Origin: Hofstenia miamia
Taxonomy: Eukaryota; Xenacoelomorpha; Acoela
Direction: 5' to 3'
Length of the DNA stretch: 64,000 bases
Assembly (NCBI GenBank): GCA_004352715.1
Contig: SCFE01000013.1
Coordinates: forward strand, 2,457,847 to 2,521,846
The position numbers and the translations under genes are program-made. Of this stretch, positions 56,001-64,000 are shown piece by piece. Numbering within the stretch: the first letter of the stretch is position 1; the number at the start of each line of letters is the position of its first letter. Under the pieces are notes generated by a model. That model ran no database searches. It worked only from the letters and a program-made list of their open reading frames with translations, and was not told the DNA's origin.

Positions 56001-59000
56001 CTTCCAATAAAAAATTGTGGAACGACCGTGATGTAAAGTGTTTGCTAGATGTGATATTTTCATTTCGATTTAGGATGATACAATTTATTTGAGATTGCAA
56101 AAAATCCCTAATGAGATGAAATCATAGTTTTTTGTTTAGGTGGACTTCAGTATTGAAGCTTTGGCAAAAGCTCTGTACGAGAAACTTTTCAAATGGATTG
56201 TTGGTCGAATCAATAAATCACTAGATAAAAGTAAACGGCATGGCGCAGCCTTCATTGGAATTTTAGATATTGCTGGTTTCGAAATTTTCGAGGTCGGTTT
56301 TAGTAGAATAATAACGAACTAAACAGCCTATTGAATGTTAATTTAATCAAAATTTTCTTTTAATGATATTTTTTCTTTGTTAAAATCCTCATTTATTTTA
56401 TTCCACATACGTGTACCTGAATGAACTCTTTAATTCAACATTAACTTACGATTGAATTGCATGGTTAGTTTATAAGTTGTGGCAGTCTAGCTTCTCTATG
56501 ACTAGTTTGTTTCATTTAATTGCTCAGTGTATTCTCCCGTCGTAATTTGTTCGCCTATTTCTACAACATATATTTTTTACTATGCAATTTTAGACAGCAG
56601 CTGTAAGTATTCTGCATGTACTTTTGAAATGTTGTGATTATATCGTTTCACAATTTAGAATTGTTCACGTTTCCGTATATACTTCCGGTATAAACTCATT
56701 GAGAATGCACTGAACTATTCTTTCCCTTCTTCCTTAGGAACTGGGCTTGCTTTGGTGTATACTGATTTTGTGCAATGTTGGCCTTCTTCAACAGAAAATT
56801 AATCCGTTATCATGCATTCAATTTGGACATGCCATCGTAGTGCGAAATGTGTGCGGGTTTTTGCGTGGCCTGGTGCAGATTACAAAATAAAAAATAAAAA
56901 TGCTTATGTAAATTCTTGACTTATCAGTTTTTTATTAAGGAAATGAATACTTTTTTCGTCAAAACAAACGAATTAATATTTTTTGTTTGATGGATATATG
57001 TTACCTATATTTTAGCATTATTAGGAAAATTTTCGAAACCATTGAACTCTATTGGAATTCTATATTCCGGGTGTAAATCGAGTGACTATTGTAATGTTTC
57101 TGCTACCTCGTGTGAGTGTGCAATTGGGCGCGAATGAAGTGTAACTTTAGAAATTGATCCCACTATGCGATGCATATTTATATTATATTTTAATGCAAAT
57201 AAGTGCCTTTGCAAAAATTATTAAATATTTCAGTTTAGTAAAGCTTTTTGGATTCATTGATTGAATTGATTTTCAAGCGTTGAAGATAGACACAGCATAA
57301 CTTTACTACTTTTATAGAGCATATATGTTTAGCCATGTTTAGTTTGTTTGTTATATTTACTTGGTGGAGAACTGTATTTCTCAATGTGTTCCCTGCGAAT
57401 GAATCAAAGTGTTTGACATTCTAATGCATGTCTTAGATCAGTTCATGTCACATTTTTAATGTTCCTCGTAGGAATATTTTGTACCTCTTAAAATAAGTTC
57501 AAAATTGTATTTATTCCTTAAGATGTTCTTTAAAATGCATCCATAAACCTAAACTGTTTTAGCACAACTCTTTTGAACAGCTGTGTATAAACTACACCAA
57601 TGAAAAACTCCAGCAGCTATTTAACCATACCATGTTTGTCAAAGAGCAAGCCGAATATCAAGCAGAAAACATTGCTTGGACATTTATCGATTTCGGTTTG
57701 GATCTGAAACCCACGATTGATCTCCTAGAAAAGGTTTGTTTATCGACTTTGTGAACCTTTCAGAGGTTTTCAGAACATATTTTCAATATATTTAACGTAG
57801 TCCAATAATTCTTAATATTTATGTAATCATGTTTACAAATAGTGTCTTTGTAAAACAATATGCTAAATCGTAGTCTACCAGTTTGAGAAATGTAAATAAC
57901 AAATTTAAATGAAACCCTCATAAGCTTGATATTTCAAATGTTGTATTTTGCTAATTATATAATATTTAGCCAATGGGTGTATTCGCACTTCTGGATGAAG
58001 AATGTTTCTTGCCAAAAACCACAGACAAATCGTTTGTTGACAAAATGTGTTCGAATCATGTATCAAATAGTCAGTTTAAAAAACCGCTGCCTGGAAAGGA
58101 TCGTAAGAAATTCGATTTTGGAATCCAACATTATGCTGGGGTTGTTCACTACGATGCCACCAAATGGCTTCTTAAGAATATGGATCCACTCAATGAAAAT
58201 GTTGTAGAACTTTTGAAAAATTCTAATGATGCTTTTGTTTCAAGTCTCTGGAAAGATGGTAATTTTTCTTTATCAAATTCCAATCGCCTTGTGATAGCAC
58301 TCAAAATTCAAAAATTGCAAGACAGTTTTAAAATATTTGCGCATTTTGTTACATTATAATAGGGTATGAAATCTCAATGTGCATTGAAATTCCACAAATT
58401 TGAAGAAATCGTGCTGCGCATGATATTTACCTGCAAATAGTAAATACACTGCTTATGTTTACTCGTTACAGTAAAATGTGAAATTTCGGAATTTCGTCAA
58501 ATGCCTAAATTTCAGTGAATTTGGGAAATTGCCATTTTTATTACCTATTTCATAAAACTCTAAAATATCAATTTCAATGTTTACAGTGTCATGAAGTGAT
58601 TTCACGAGATTTCACAATCTTACTGTAACACATTACTGTTTCATCCAGTATATACACTAGATGTGTACAAATGTCTCTGCAAATTCGATATGTAAAATTT
58701 TTAGAAAAAACTTGTAAAAATGTATTTTTTTTTAAAAATATTAATATTTCAATTTAATTTTAGTTTATAAAATTACTGTGCCGAGTGATTGTTTTCCAAT
58801 TAAATAGTTTTTCATCTAGACAAGTTCAAATTACATGAGTGTAAATGTTAAAATCCAATAATGTTTGATTATCCTAGAACTATCAAGGTGCTATAAAATA
58901 TCATTAAAATTGTTTCGCTATCATAAACACTAATGGAGAAACATGTTTCCAAAAATGGTCTACACTATTCTAATATTTAAATCTAAACATTTCCTTCAGT

Positions 59001-62000
59001 ACACAAATATATGAAACGAAAAACAGTCACATAAAAGACATATAAAAGTACTCAATAGCGTTTTAAATTTTAGATGTGTCTTTGCCAGAAATTTATTTTT
59101 TCACAATTTTCCTTATAACTGTTTGGAAAATTGTGTAATTTTCCTGAAAATTTCGAAGTTGAATCATACTGATATTTTTGACCTCATAATTGAAACGATC
59201 AGTTTGTTTTCAAATTTGCAATGCAGGTTTGGCATGTTTTAAACACGACCTGTTTAAAACATATTTTAAAACTGTTTTCGCATTGTTTTTCAATGTTTAT
59301 TTTTCAAATGTATATAGAAAGTTTTCGTCCATTCGTACTTTTATAACGATTTTTTTTCTATCGCAAAAACCGTAAAACCTGCGTTTTGTTTACATGTTTG
59401 CAACGAAAAGTAAATCTTGATAAATTTATCATAATTCAATGTTGTTATTATATGTATTTTTAGAAAAATTTTAGTACCTTGGTGGTGGGCCTAAGAGCAA
59501 AAAAAACATTGTTTTAAGCGTTTAAAACTTTTTTTTGCAAAAACAGACTTTTCCTAACCCTGTTTTAAGGCAGATATTCAATGTTCAAATTGAGGTTTCA
59601 GCAGATTTCATTGAACAATGTAAAGATTTAATTAGAGTTCGCATCAGTGAACACTCCGTTTGTTTTGTGTGCACAGTTCAAAACTCGTAAAAAATCGCAC
59701 TAGCTCTTCAAATATTTGTTTTTGACAAACAGAATCAAAATCGTTTGTGGTGTGTTTAAGTTTTGAAATAATGGTTCAATTTTTTATATTTACTTTAATT
59801 TTTTATTGAATTTTCTTGTGCCCATTTTCATTTATTTATCCCTAAAATGACTTTTCTTGGAAAATGAGTGTTGCTTGAGTGGTTAGAGAGAACTTTAAGT
59901 GAACTTTAACGTACTTGAGTACAACGACTGCTAATGATGTGCGGGCTAAGTTATTCAATATTTCACAACTGAAAAGTGAACTTAATCTATTCTTGCTCCA
60001 TATGTTTTGCTTTATAGTATAATTATTTCATAAGCTTTAAGCCCTTACCTTCCTTTGAGATTACTAGCTATTTATATGTGTCTTAAAAGCCTTTGCTTTA
60101 ATTTGACTCAGTAAAAATTAAATCTATGTATTCTTAAATTCTATAGCTAGGTAGATCAAATTATTGATTTTCCAGCTCTGGAATGCATTCCTGTATCCTC
60201 CAATTCAGTTCCATCGCTCTCACGAAATTTAGCCACAGTATTTTAAACGCTCTTAACGCAAACTAAGCCGATTTATTTTAAGAGCTGTTGCATAGCTAAT
60301 GCGCTTTCCGGCATTCTTTCAACTGTTAATGCGTGTCCATACATTTCTGTTTGGTCCAAATTGCTGTTTTCTTAATCATTTTCTAGATGTTCATTTGGTC
60401 GCACAGCTGTTGATTTTATTAAATGCAACTGAGTTCGAATATTTTGCAAATAAAAAATGTAAGCAATGCTAGCATCGTAATAGTTTGGCTTTACAGAGTG
60501 TTATGTAACGTAATACTTTCGATTCTTATTCATGCGTTGCGATAAATAATGATGCACTCAATTATTTGTTCTGTTAATATGAGAGGGAGTTGTGAGAATG
60601 TCTAAACCAAGATAATAAACTCGTTTATTTTCTTATAGCGAATTTGATGCCACGTATTTGATTGAAAAATGCATTTAACATGTATAGTCTGATTAAATGA
60701 AAAGATATTTAATAATTTGAAGTATTAAAAAATGTTGCCTGTAATAGTTGACCTGTGACATGTTTAAATTTCTCACAATTTCGAGTTTGTAAGATCACAA
60801 AATAAGCGGTAAAATATGAGTACATGTGCATCTTGCATTGATCATCTCACATTTCATGTAAGCATGGGCGTCTGCTTAGTTTACTTAACAAATTCAGATT
60901 GTGAAAACTTTGTTTGCACAAAGAGAAAGCAATGTACCTTCTACATTATGTTTTGCTTTTATTTTCAAGAATTAAGAGCAACAAGAGATTTATGCTTTTA
61001 TATCCTTATGAAATATGACTAAGAAGTTCTACAAGTGTATGGATATTTTGTTTATAAGTTCATCAACATGCTATATATGAAGTTATTGCTATTAAATACG
61101 GTAGTGAAGACTACAATTATTTTCGCAATGCAATACTTTAACCGTTGAGAAACTCTTGCTTTTAACATTTCTTTTTCCTTCATTTAAATATTTTCAATTG
61201 TTCACATGAAATAAAATTTCTCATTATTCCATTCCAGTGTGGTTACAATAAAACACCTAGAATGGATTATTTGATGTTGTAGCTGGGCTGTTGAGGGATT
61301 TTTTACTATTTCAAACATTACGATTTGATGCATCAGCAAATAATATTCCTGAAGTAATCTCTATTTGATGTTTTCATATACTCGGTGTAACGCAATGTGA
61401 GCTATTAACAATAAAAAGAATATGATATTAAGACACTATTGTTGATTAAAAGCTATTTTACTTTAATTGGTAACACGTGGTTACGATTAATGATGTATTT
61501 ATTGATCAGGATTAAGATATTAAAGTACTTATGTATCGTTTAACTGCCAACTGAGTTCTAGTCCACATAAGAAGATACATGTAGCAGGTGACCTTGAAAT
61601 GCCTTATAAATTGAGCTATGCAGAACTATAGGAAAACTGTTACTTTGATACATTTTGTTTTTGTGTCCCATTAAATTGATGTTAATGGTTGAGCTAAAAG
61701 TATGTTAAGACTAAATTTGAAGTGAACTATCAAATATTTTTTATAAATTTTTAAAATATCTTAGCTCTTTAAAAATGGCTAACAGCAAGGATTTACTGAA
61801 ATATTAAATGCAATTTAATGGTTATCGTATATAGTATTTTGCATTTAGCCTCCGTTGTCGGTCTTGGAGCCGCTCAGGAAAGCTCTAACAGCTTTGGTGC
61901 TCGATCGGGAAGGAAGGGTATGTTCCGTACAGTTGGCCAATTGTACAAGGAGCAACTAAGCAAACTCATGAACACTCTTGAAAACACTAACCCCAATTTC

Positions 62001-62751
62001 GTGCGATGCATCATTCCCAATTACAAGAAAAAGGTAAGGTTGTATATTATCAATGTTGAGTCCAAACTTGCATTTAGCCTGGCGAAATCAATGCCCAATT
62101 AGTTCTTGATCAATTAAGATGTAATGGTGTCTTGGAGGGTATTCGTATTTGTCGGCAAGGATACCCTAACAGAGTGCCTTTTCAAGAGTTTCGTACTCGT
62201 TACGAACTATTAGTGCCTGGAGTTCTACCTCAAGAATTTATGGACGGTCGTGTCGCTGCAGAGAAAATGGTATTTTAGCTTAATTTTTACAAAGAAATAA
62301 ACTAAATGTTTATCATACTATGAATTTTGATAATTCCTTCAAAATCTACGCCAGTGATTCATATAGTATGTAATTTGTGTTATATTCTTAAGTCGATGGT
62401 ATTTTATTTGAAAAAAAAGTTTCTGGGGCAAATGCATATGGATATGTTTGTAAACATGAAAATGTGGTTTTTCAAAGAAAATATAATTTATTTTAATACA
62501 CATGTACCGTAACGACCTTGTGAAATTGTTTTTTGAACCTTTTTGAAATTTTTTCGTTTAATATTTATCAATTATGCTGGTGATATTTAGCTTGAAGCAC
62601 TGGAACTGGATTCAACGCTATGTAAATTGGGAACTAGTAAAATATTTTTCCGCGCCGGTATTTTGGCAAATTTAGAAGAGGAGCGCGATGTTAAGCTCAC
62701 TGACCTAATGATCGAATTTCAAGCCTATTGTCGGGGAGTTATCGCCAGAAA
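43609..62751 (+). CDS. MYH9/10: Non-muscle myosin II heavy chain, 5' part of gene (motor domain)
   Basis: Fifteen exons join in frame with GT...AG borders and encode a conventional class II motor of non-muscle type. In order, they carry the SH3-like N-terminus, the entry to the motor ([20 protein letters not shown]), the P-loop GESGAGKT, loop 1, switch I (NDNSSRF), the upper 50K domain, switch II (DIAGFEIFE), the relay and lower 50K domain ([13 protein letters not shown]), loop 2 ([12 protein letters not shown]), the actin-binding [13 protein letters not shown], the SH2/SH1 helices ([20 protein letters not shown]), and the converter ([20 protein letters not shown]). The last exon ends at the start of the lever arm (YCRGVIARK) in phase 2, so the IQ motifs, rod and tailpiece lie beyond the window. 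The protein is an actin-dependent ATPase that forms bipolar filaments in cortex and cytokinetic ring. Intron 6 (6.8 kb) holds two hAT-type insertions. Confidence 0.93.
44191..44362 (+). CDS. MYH9/10: Myosin exon 2: end of SH3-like domain, motor entry
   Basis: The acceptor is TTTATAG. The exon completes the Lys codon from exon 1 and encodes [10 protein letters not shown] through [13 protein letters not shown]. The donor is GTAGGC, phase 0. Confidence 0.9.
44627..44811 (+). CDS. MYH9/10: Myosin exon 3
   Basis: It encodes [20 protein letters not shown] through [10 protein letters not shown] plus 2 nt of Thr. The acceptor is ATTTAG and the donor GTGAGT. The segment leads into the P-loop. Confidence 0.92.
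44892..45012 (+). CDS. MYH9/10: Myosin exon 4: P-loop and start of loop 1
   Basis: It encodes [20 protein letters not shown] and then a variable loop 1 ([18 protein letters not shown]). GESGAGKT is the ATP phosphate-binding loop. The donor is GTGAGT, phase 0. Confidence 0.93.
45062..45079 (+). CDS. MYH9/10: Candidate 18-nt microexon in loop 1
   Basis: GCTAACGCTTTTGCTCAG (residues ANAFAQ) lies between a TTTATAG acceptor and a GTGAGA donor, only 49 nt after exon 4. Both neighbours are phase 0 and the microexon is six whole codons, so inclusion or skipping keeps the frame. It falls at loop 1, where vertebrate smooth-muscle and non-muscle myosins II have alternative short inserts. Expression is not shown. 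Confidence 0.55.
46162..46254 (+). CDS. MYH9/10: Myosin exon 5: switch I
   Basis: These 31 codons include [20 protein letters not shown] and NDNSSRF (switch I). The acceptor is TTGTTTAG and the donor GTAAGT, with phase 0 at both ends. Confidence 0.93.
46488..46650 (+). CDS. MYH9/10: Myosin exon 6: upper 50K
   Basis: It encodes [32 protein letters not shown] and [20 protein letters not shown]. It ends with one nucleotide of the next codon. The donor is GTAAGT. Confidence 0.92.
46651..46901. other. Start of intron 6, with a (CA)n run
   Basis: This is intronic AT-rich DNA with a short CACACA tract near 46774-46787. The 8 bp at 46894-46901 (GGTGAATG) are the left target duplication of the hAT-like insert. 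Confidence 0.5.
47027..47066. repeat. (TA)n microsatellite
   Basis: A TA run of about 40 bp lies at the left border of the nested retroelement. A shorter TA run lies at the right border after the N at 48213. Confidence 0.9.
47081..48213 (+). pseudogene. Nested Ty3/Gypsy-like retroelement relic
   Basis: At about 47140-47275 a forward frame reads [20 protein letters not shown] and [15 protein letters not shown], the segment after the YxDD box of Gypsy-type reverse transcriptases. Further frame-shifted pieces (LVTKKDMKN, about 47345; SMPLSQIQI, about 47440) fit the RT/RNase H connection. No LTRs are seen. The block TATATATATTGCATATAC occurs on both sides (about 47062-47080 and 48220-48237), consistent with an insertion into a TA-rich site or a repair duplication. 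Confidence 0.55.
49009..49044 (+). CDS. MYH9/10: Candidate 36-nt cassette exon in intron 6
   Basis: The sequence lies between TTTGTTAG and GTGAGT, and its phase (2 nt in, 1 nt out) exactly fits between exon 6 and exon 7. It would add 12 residues (reading [12 protein letters not shown]) before TEYLLDDF. Without it the protein already aligns at normal length, so if real it is alternative. No conservation data are available. Confidence 0.35.
   Translation, partial: SLVRKTSTRSP
50382..52004 (-). CDS. hAT-family transposase with N-terminal BED zinc finger (gap inside)
   Basis: About 540 residues are implied, with the centre unsequenced. Near the start, [13 protein letters not shown]...NHITVDH has the C-x-C...H-x4-H of a divergent BED finger. 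[20 protein letters not shown] follows. The C-terminus holds the hAT dimerisation segment ([20 protein letters not shown], then [17 protein letters not shown]) and ends NKETAE. The style [14 protein letters not shown] recalls transposases abundant in oomycetes and some invertebrates. Copy 2 at 16762-17795 shows the part hidden here, including FALIIDGWSH. The ATG at 52004 or an in-frame one just downstream could be the start. It would cut and insert elements with matching ends. Confidence 0.85.
   Translation of the reverse strand: MLAYQYMPPRMNKQIVEHYFTEVEKGEYVCKCGRKRKQRPNTGYANLLNHITVDHPNYLKELSDKSGLQSACIETASNWKASKKAKLLYNWIDWIVTDNHCFNFPDSEKTRQYSSLDNISGKSVQYYMEEVTKEVEKKIKAYLPCKXXXXXXXXXXXXXXXXXXXXXXXXXXXXXXXXXXXXXXXXXXXXXXXXXXXXXXXXXXXXXXXXXXXXXXXXXXXXXXXXXXXXXXXXXXXXXXXXXXXXXXXXXXXXXXXXXXXXXXXXXXXXXXXXXXXXXXXXXXXXXXXXXXXXXXXXXXXXXXXXXXXXXXXXXXXXXXXXXXXXXXXXXXXXXXXXXXXXXXXXXXXXXXXXXXXXXXXXXXXXLFSALQKINSVTLKLQEEDINLGDVRILFDSLIEEFPLFRNYLEKNSTIVHSPLLENAISNSILGENLAQDETDILASVFGENEISVVPDQPNSLNFAEVALKKKKVSASCHLSWVPPTSNLVERLFSSAKQVMSPHRKNMTPMHLEIVMFLKVNRRFWDSSVLDLVINKETAE
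50908..51566. other. Assembly gap (659 N) inside the transposase
   Basis: The length is not a multiple of three, so continuity of the reading frame across it cannot be judged. Confidence 0.95.
52382..53483. other. End of myosin intron 6
   Basis: AT-rich DNA. GATTTAGGAGGTGGGCGGGG at about 52738 resembles ends of other transposons but has no partner. GAGTGAGTTTGCTTTTGTGG at about 52571 resembles the DNA just after the candidate exon at 49009-49044. Confidence 0.4.
53484..53627 (+). CDS. MYH9/10: Myosin exon 7
   Basis: It encodes (T)[18 protein letters not shown], then [20 protein letters not shown] and TDIK plus 1 nt. The acceptor is GTGTTTAG. The donor is a weak GTTTAT. Confidence 0.85.
54570..54662 (+). 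CDS. MYH9/10: Myosin exon 8
   Basis: Using the TTTAG acceptor at 54565-54569 gives (A)[16 protein letters not shown], then [12 protein letters not shown] plus 1 nt, matching the family's LRVISGVLQLGN segment. An internal CCGCAG at 54588-54593 is a competing acceptor but would drop conserved residues. The donor is GTAATA. Confidence 0.87.
55553..55671 (+). CDS. MYH9/10: Myosin exon 9
   Basis: It encodes (V)[18 protein letters not shown] and [21 protein letters not shown]. The acceptor is GTATTTAG and the donor GTAATT, phase 0. Confidence 0.9.
56140..56292 (+). CDS. MYH9/10: Myosin exon 10: switch II
   Basis: These 51 codons run from [19 protein letters not shown] to [12 protein letters not shown] (switch II). 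The acceptor is TTGTTTAG and the donor GTCGGT, phase 0. Confidence 0.92.
57563..57733 (+). CDS. MYH9/10: Myosin exon 11: relay helix
   Basis: It encodes [20 protein letters not shown], then [20 protein letters not shown] and [13 protein letters not shown]. The first residue His replaces the usual Leu/Asn after FEIFE. The acceptor is TGTTTTAG and the donor GTTTGT. Confidence 0.92.
57970..58258 (+). CDS. MYH9/10: Myosin exon 12: lower 50K domain
   Basis: It encodes [20 protein letters not shown] through [30 protein letters not shown] and SLWKD plus 1 nt. The acceptor is ATATTTAG and the donor GTAATT. Confidence 0.92.
58259..61848. other. Myosin intron 12 (3.6 kb), at the loop 2 junction
   Basis: AT-rich with no mobile-element coding or clear repeat seen. 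It separates the exon ending WKD from the exon carrying loop 2, a place where vertebrate genes can have extra alternative exons. None was recognised here. Confidence 0.5.
61849..62033 (+). CDS. MYH9/10: Myosin exon 13: loop 2 and actin-binding segment
   Basis: It encodes (A)[38 protein letters not shown] and [17 protein letters not shown]. Loop 2 is Ser/Gly-rich. The acceptor is GCATTTAG and the donor GTAAGG, phase 0. Confidence 0.92.
62078..62269 (+). CDS. MYH9/10: Myosin exon 14: SH2/SH1 helices
   Basis: It is preceded by a 44-nt intron. It encodes [38 protein letters not shown] and ends AAEKM. The two Cys in QLRC and IRIC are the SH2 and SH1 thiols. The donor is GTATTT, phase 0. Confidence 0.92.
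62591..62751 (+). CDS. MYH9/10: Myosin exon 15: converter, start of lever arm
   Basis: It encodes [39 protein letters not shown] and [12 protein letters not shown] plus 2 nt. The donor is GTAAGT at 62752. The next exon should begin the IQ motifs. Confidence 0.92.
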
Positions 62752-64000
62752 GTAAGTGTATTTTGCTCAATTGTTTACTTACGGCTACAGCTGTCGTCAA
62801 ATGCATGCTCTTGTTTTATTACACGCAGCGATTAATTTCAAAGCATTTATTTGCATTCTATCTGAAATGCAAAGTATTTTCTATTGTCTGGATTTCGGTC
62901 GTCTTTCTAACCTGATCATGAATGTTGTACTCTATAGAGGACGGCACATTGTCTGCGTTCAGTTGAGGCGTGCTTTACTTAAACAAACGTTAACTCTACT
63001 GTTTGCTTATGTAAATTCAATTATTTAAGTTAAAGGTAAATTTTGAACTTTGAAAAGCGAGAAACTTGCAAATGGTGGAAAATATTTCAATTTTGCTCCA
63101 TGTAGTGTTTATTAAGTTTGAAACTAAAATCTTAACCTTGTCCTTGGCTTCTGTGTTTGACATTTTTAATCGCAGTTAGATCTAAGCACCTTAAGTACTT
63201 TGTATCTAGTTGTTTTTGAAAAAGTTGTTTTAAACGCTTGTGTTAGAGAAATCCAGCTCACTTTAACTTACATTTTAAGTTCACGTATTGTAATAATAAC
63301 AGCTTCTTCGTGGACCACGACGAAAGACTAAAGTAAGTTGATGATACCACTGCATGGGAAGTTGTCACAAAACAAAGTCTTAGCATTGCATACCAATTAG
63401 TTCAAAATGTTAGAAACTTGTGCGGTGTTCACGATATGCATCTTAAACTTAAAAAATGCAAATAAGTTATTTCCTTTTTACATAATTTTTATGCTCCTCC
63501 AGAAGTCAAGGATAGTGATTTTTTAAACGTATTAATTCGGCAAACAAATTCTTGGAGATGTCTTGCAATAAGATTTTAAGTGGACCAAAACAAGTTTTTC
63601 CTGACGATTTTACAGTAAATATTCTAAATTCAACTGCATAAAATCGTTATATTTAGTAAGGTAATTGTAATGCAATAATATTTTTTCGGATATCTTTGTT
63701 TTAGCAATGCTTTTCATTTTAGGAAATTCCAATAATTGAGTTTCATCAAAAATAATGATTCTTATTTATAAATGCTATTTAAGAAAACATTGCTTCTTTT
63801 GATTAATGACGTACTCACACACATTTTTATTAGCCGCCCCAGGATCTGGACGGGATTTCGTTTTGAAATAAGTAATGTGTATATGACGAATTACGACGTT
63901 CAATGTAAAAAGTAGGCCAATTAATTAATTTTCTTAGATTTTGAGATTGTTCTCTACATCACAATTTTGCAATAATTGGTGTTTGGCGTAGTAGTAATTA
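62752..64000. other. Start of myosin intron 15, to window edge
   Basis: No further myosin exon (IQ motif or rod) and no other gene is recognised in these 1.25 kb. Confidence 0.55.

Noticed and set aside
56594-56602. A 9-nt stretch between TTTTAG and GTAAGT in myosin intron 10, a possible microexon
   Set aside because: It would insert three residues right after switch II (FEIFE), a structurally invariant place. The length is so short that chance in AT-rich introns is the simpler explanation.
1-64000. CRISPR arrays, bacterial operons, ribosome binding sites or prophage
   Set aside because: Spliced genes, LINEs and hAT elements show a eukaryotic nuclear genome. The tandem repeats seen are microsatellites, satellite-like or short duplications.
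1-64000. tRNA or rRNA genes
   Set aside because: No stretch with recognisable A-box and B-box spacing or rRNA-like GC-rich conserved sequence was noticed by eye. A covariance-model scan would be needed to exclude them.

Overview
This window is AT-rich, draft-quality eukaryotic nuclear DNA. Five long N runs lie at 9055-9220, 15762-16761, 17796-18795, 24646-24993 and 50908-51566, and single Ns mark gap closures at 10266, 30515 and 48213. Spliced introns with GT...(T)TTAG borders, a conventional non-muscle myosin II heavy chain, an SLC7-type amino acid transporter, a 7TM receptor and a rich mix of LINE, hAT and LTR-like elements point to an invertebrate animal. The sequence does not let me name the phylum.

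Three host genes are supported. At 6425-7300 (+) there is a single-exon, 291-residue rhodopsin-like 7TM receptor with no recognisable ligand class. At 38334-39770 (+) there is a single-exon, 478-residue light chain of a heteromeric amino acid transporter (LAT/b0,+AT type). From 43609 to beyond 62751 (+) lies the 5' part of a non-muscle myosin II heavy chain gene. I could join 15 constitutive exons in frame, covering the N-terminal SH3-like domain, P-loop, switch I, switch II, actin-binding region, SH2/SH1 helices and converter. The IQ motifs and rod lie past the right edge. An 18-nt candidate microexon sits at loop 1, where vertebrate smooth-muscle myosin carries its alternative 7-residue insert.

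Most of the rest is mobile DNA. Two nearly identical minus-strand CR1/L2-clade LINEs (copy A 11881-15761, copy B 20452-24645) each have an SGNH-esterase ORF1, a TAAAGATG stop/start junction, and an ORF2 of membrane-like leader, canonical 2A peptide, AP endonuclease and reverse transcriptase. Both share a 126-bp in-frame duplication in the endonuclease. A short 3' copy lies at 9660-10265 and decayed relatives at 26890-29410. Other LINE remnants are at 225-1235, 2091-3870, 8735-9054, 10503-11228, 25190-26880 and 40890-41835. Several end in, or abut, trinucleotide arrays.

DNA transposons include a BED-finger hAT with perfect 8-bp target duplications inside a myosin intron (50220-52373), its decayed relative (16762-17795), two hAT-like non-autonomous elements (7751-8370; 46902-48713, the latter with a nested Gypsy-like relic), and a possible TTAA-flanked MITE (2634-3554). 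The 29.4-37.1 kb block is a cluster of about 1.3-kb LTR-like repeats around an unidentified internal coding region, ending in a large inverted repeat. A satellite-like array (18796-20451) shows higher-order periodicity of about 1 kb and an orientation switch. Remaining stretches are AT-rich non-coding DNA in which I see no gene.
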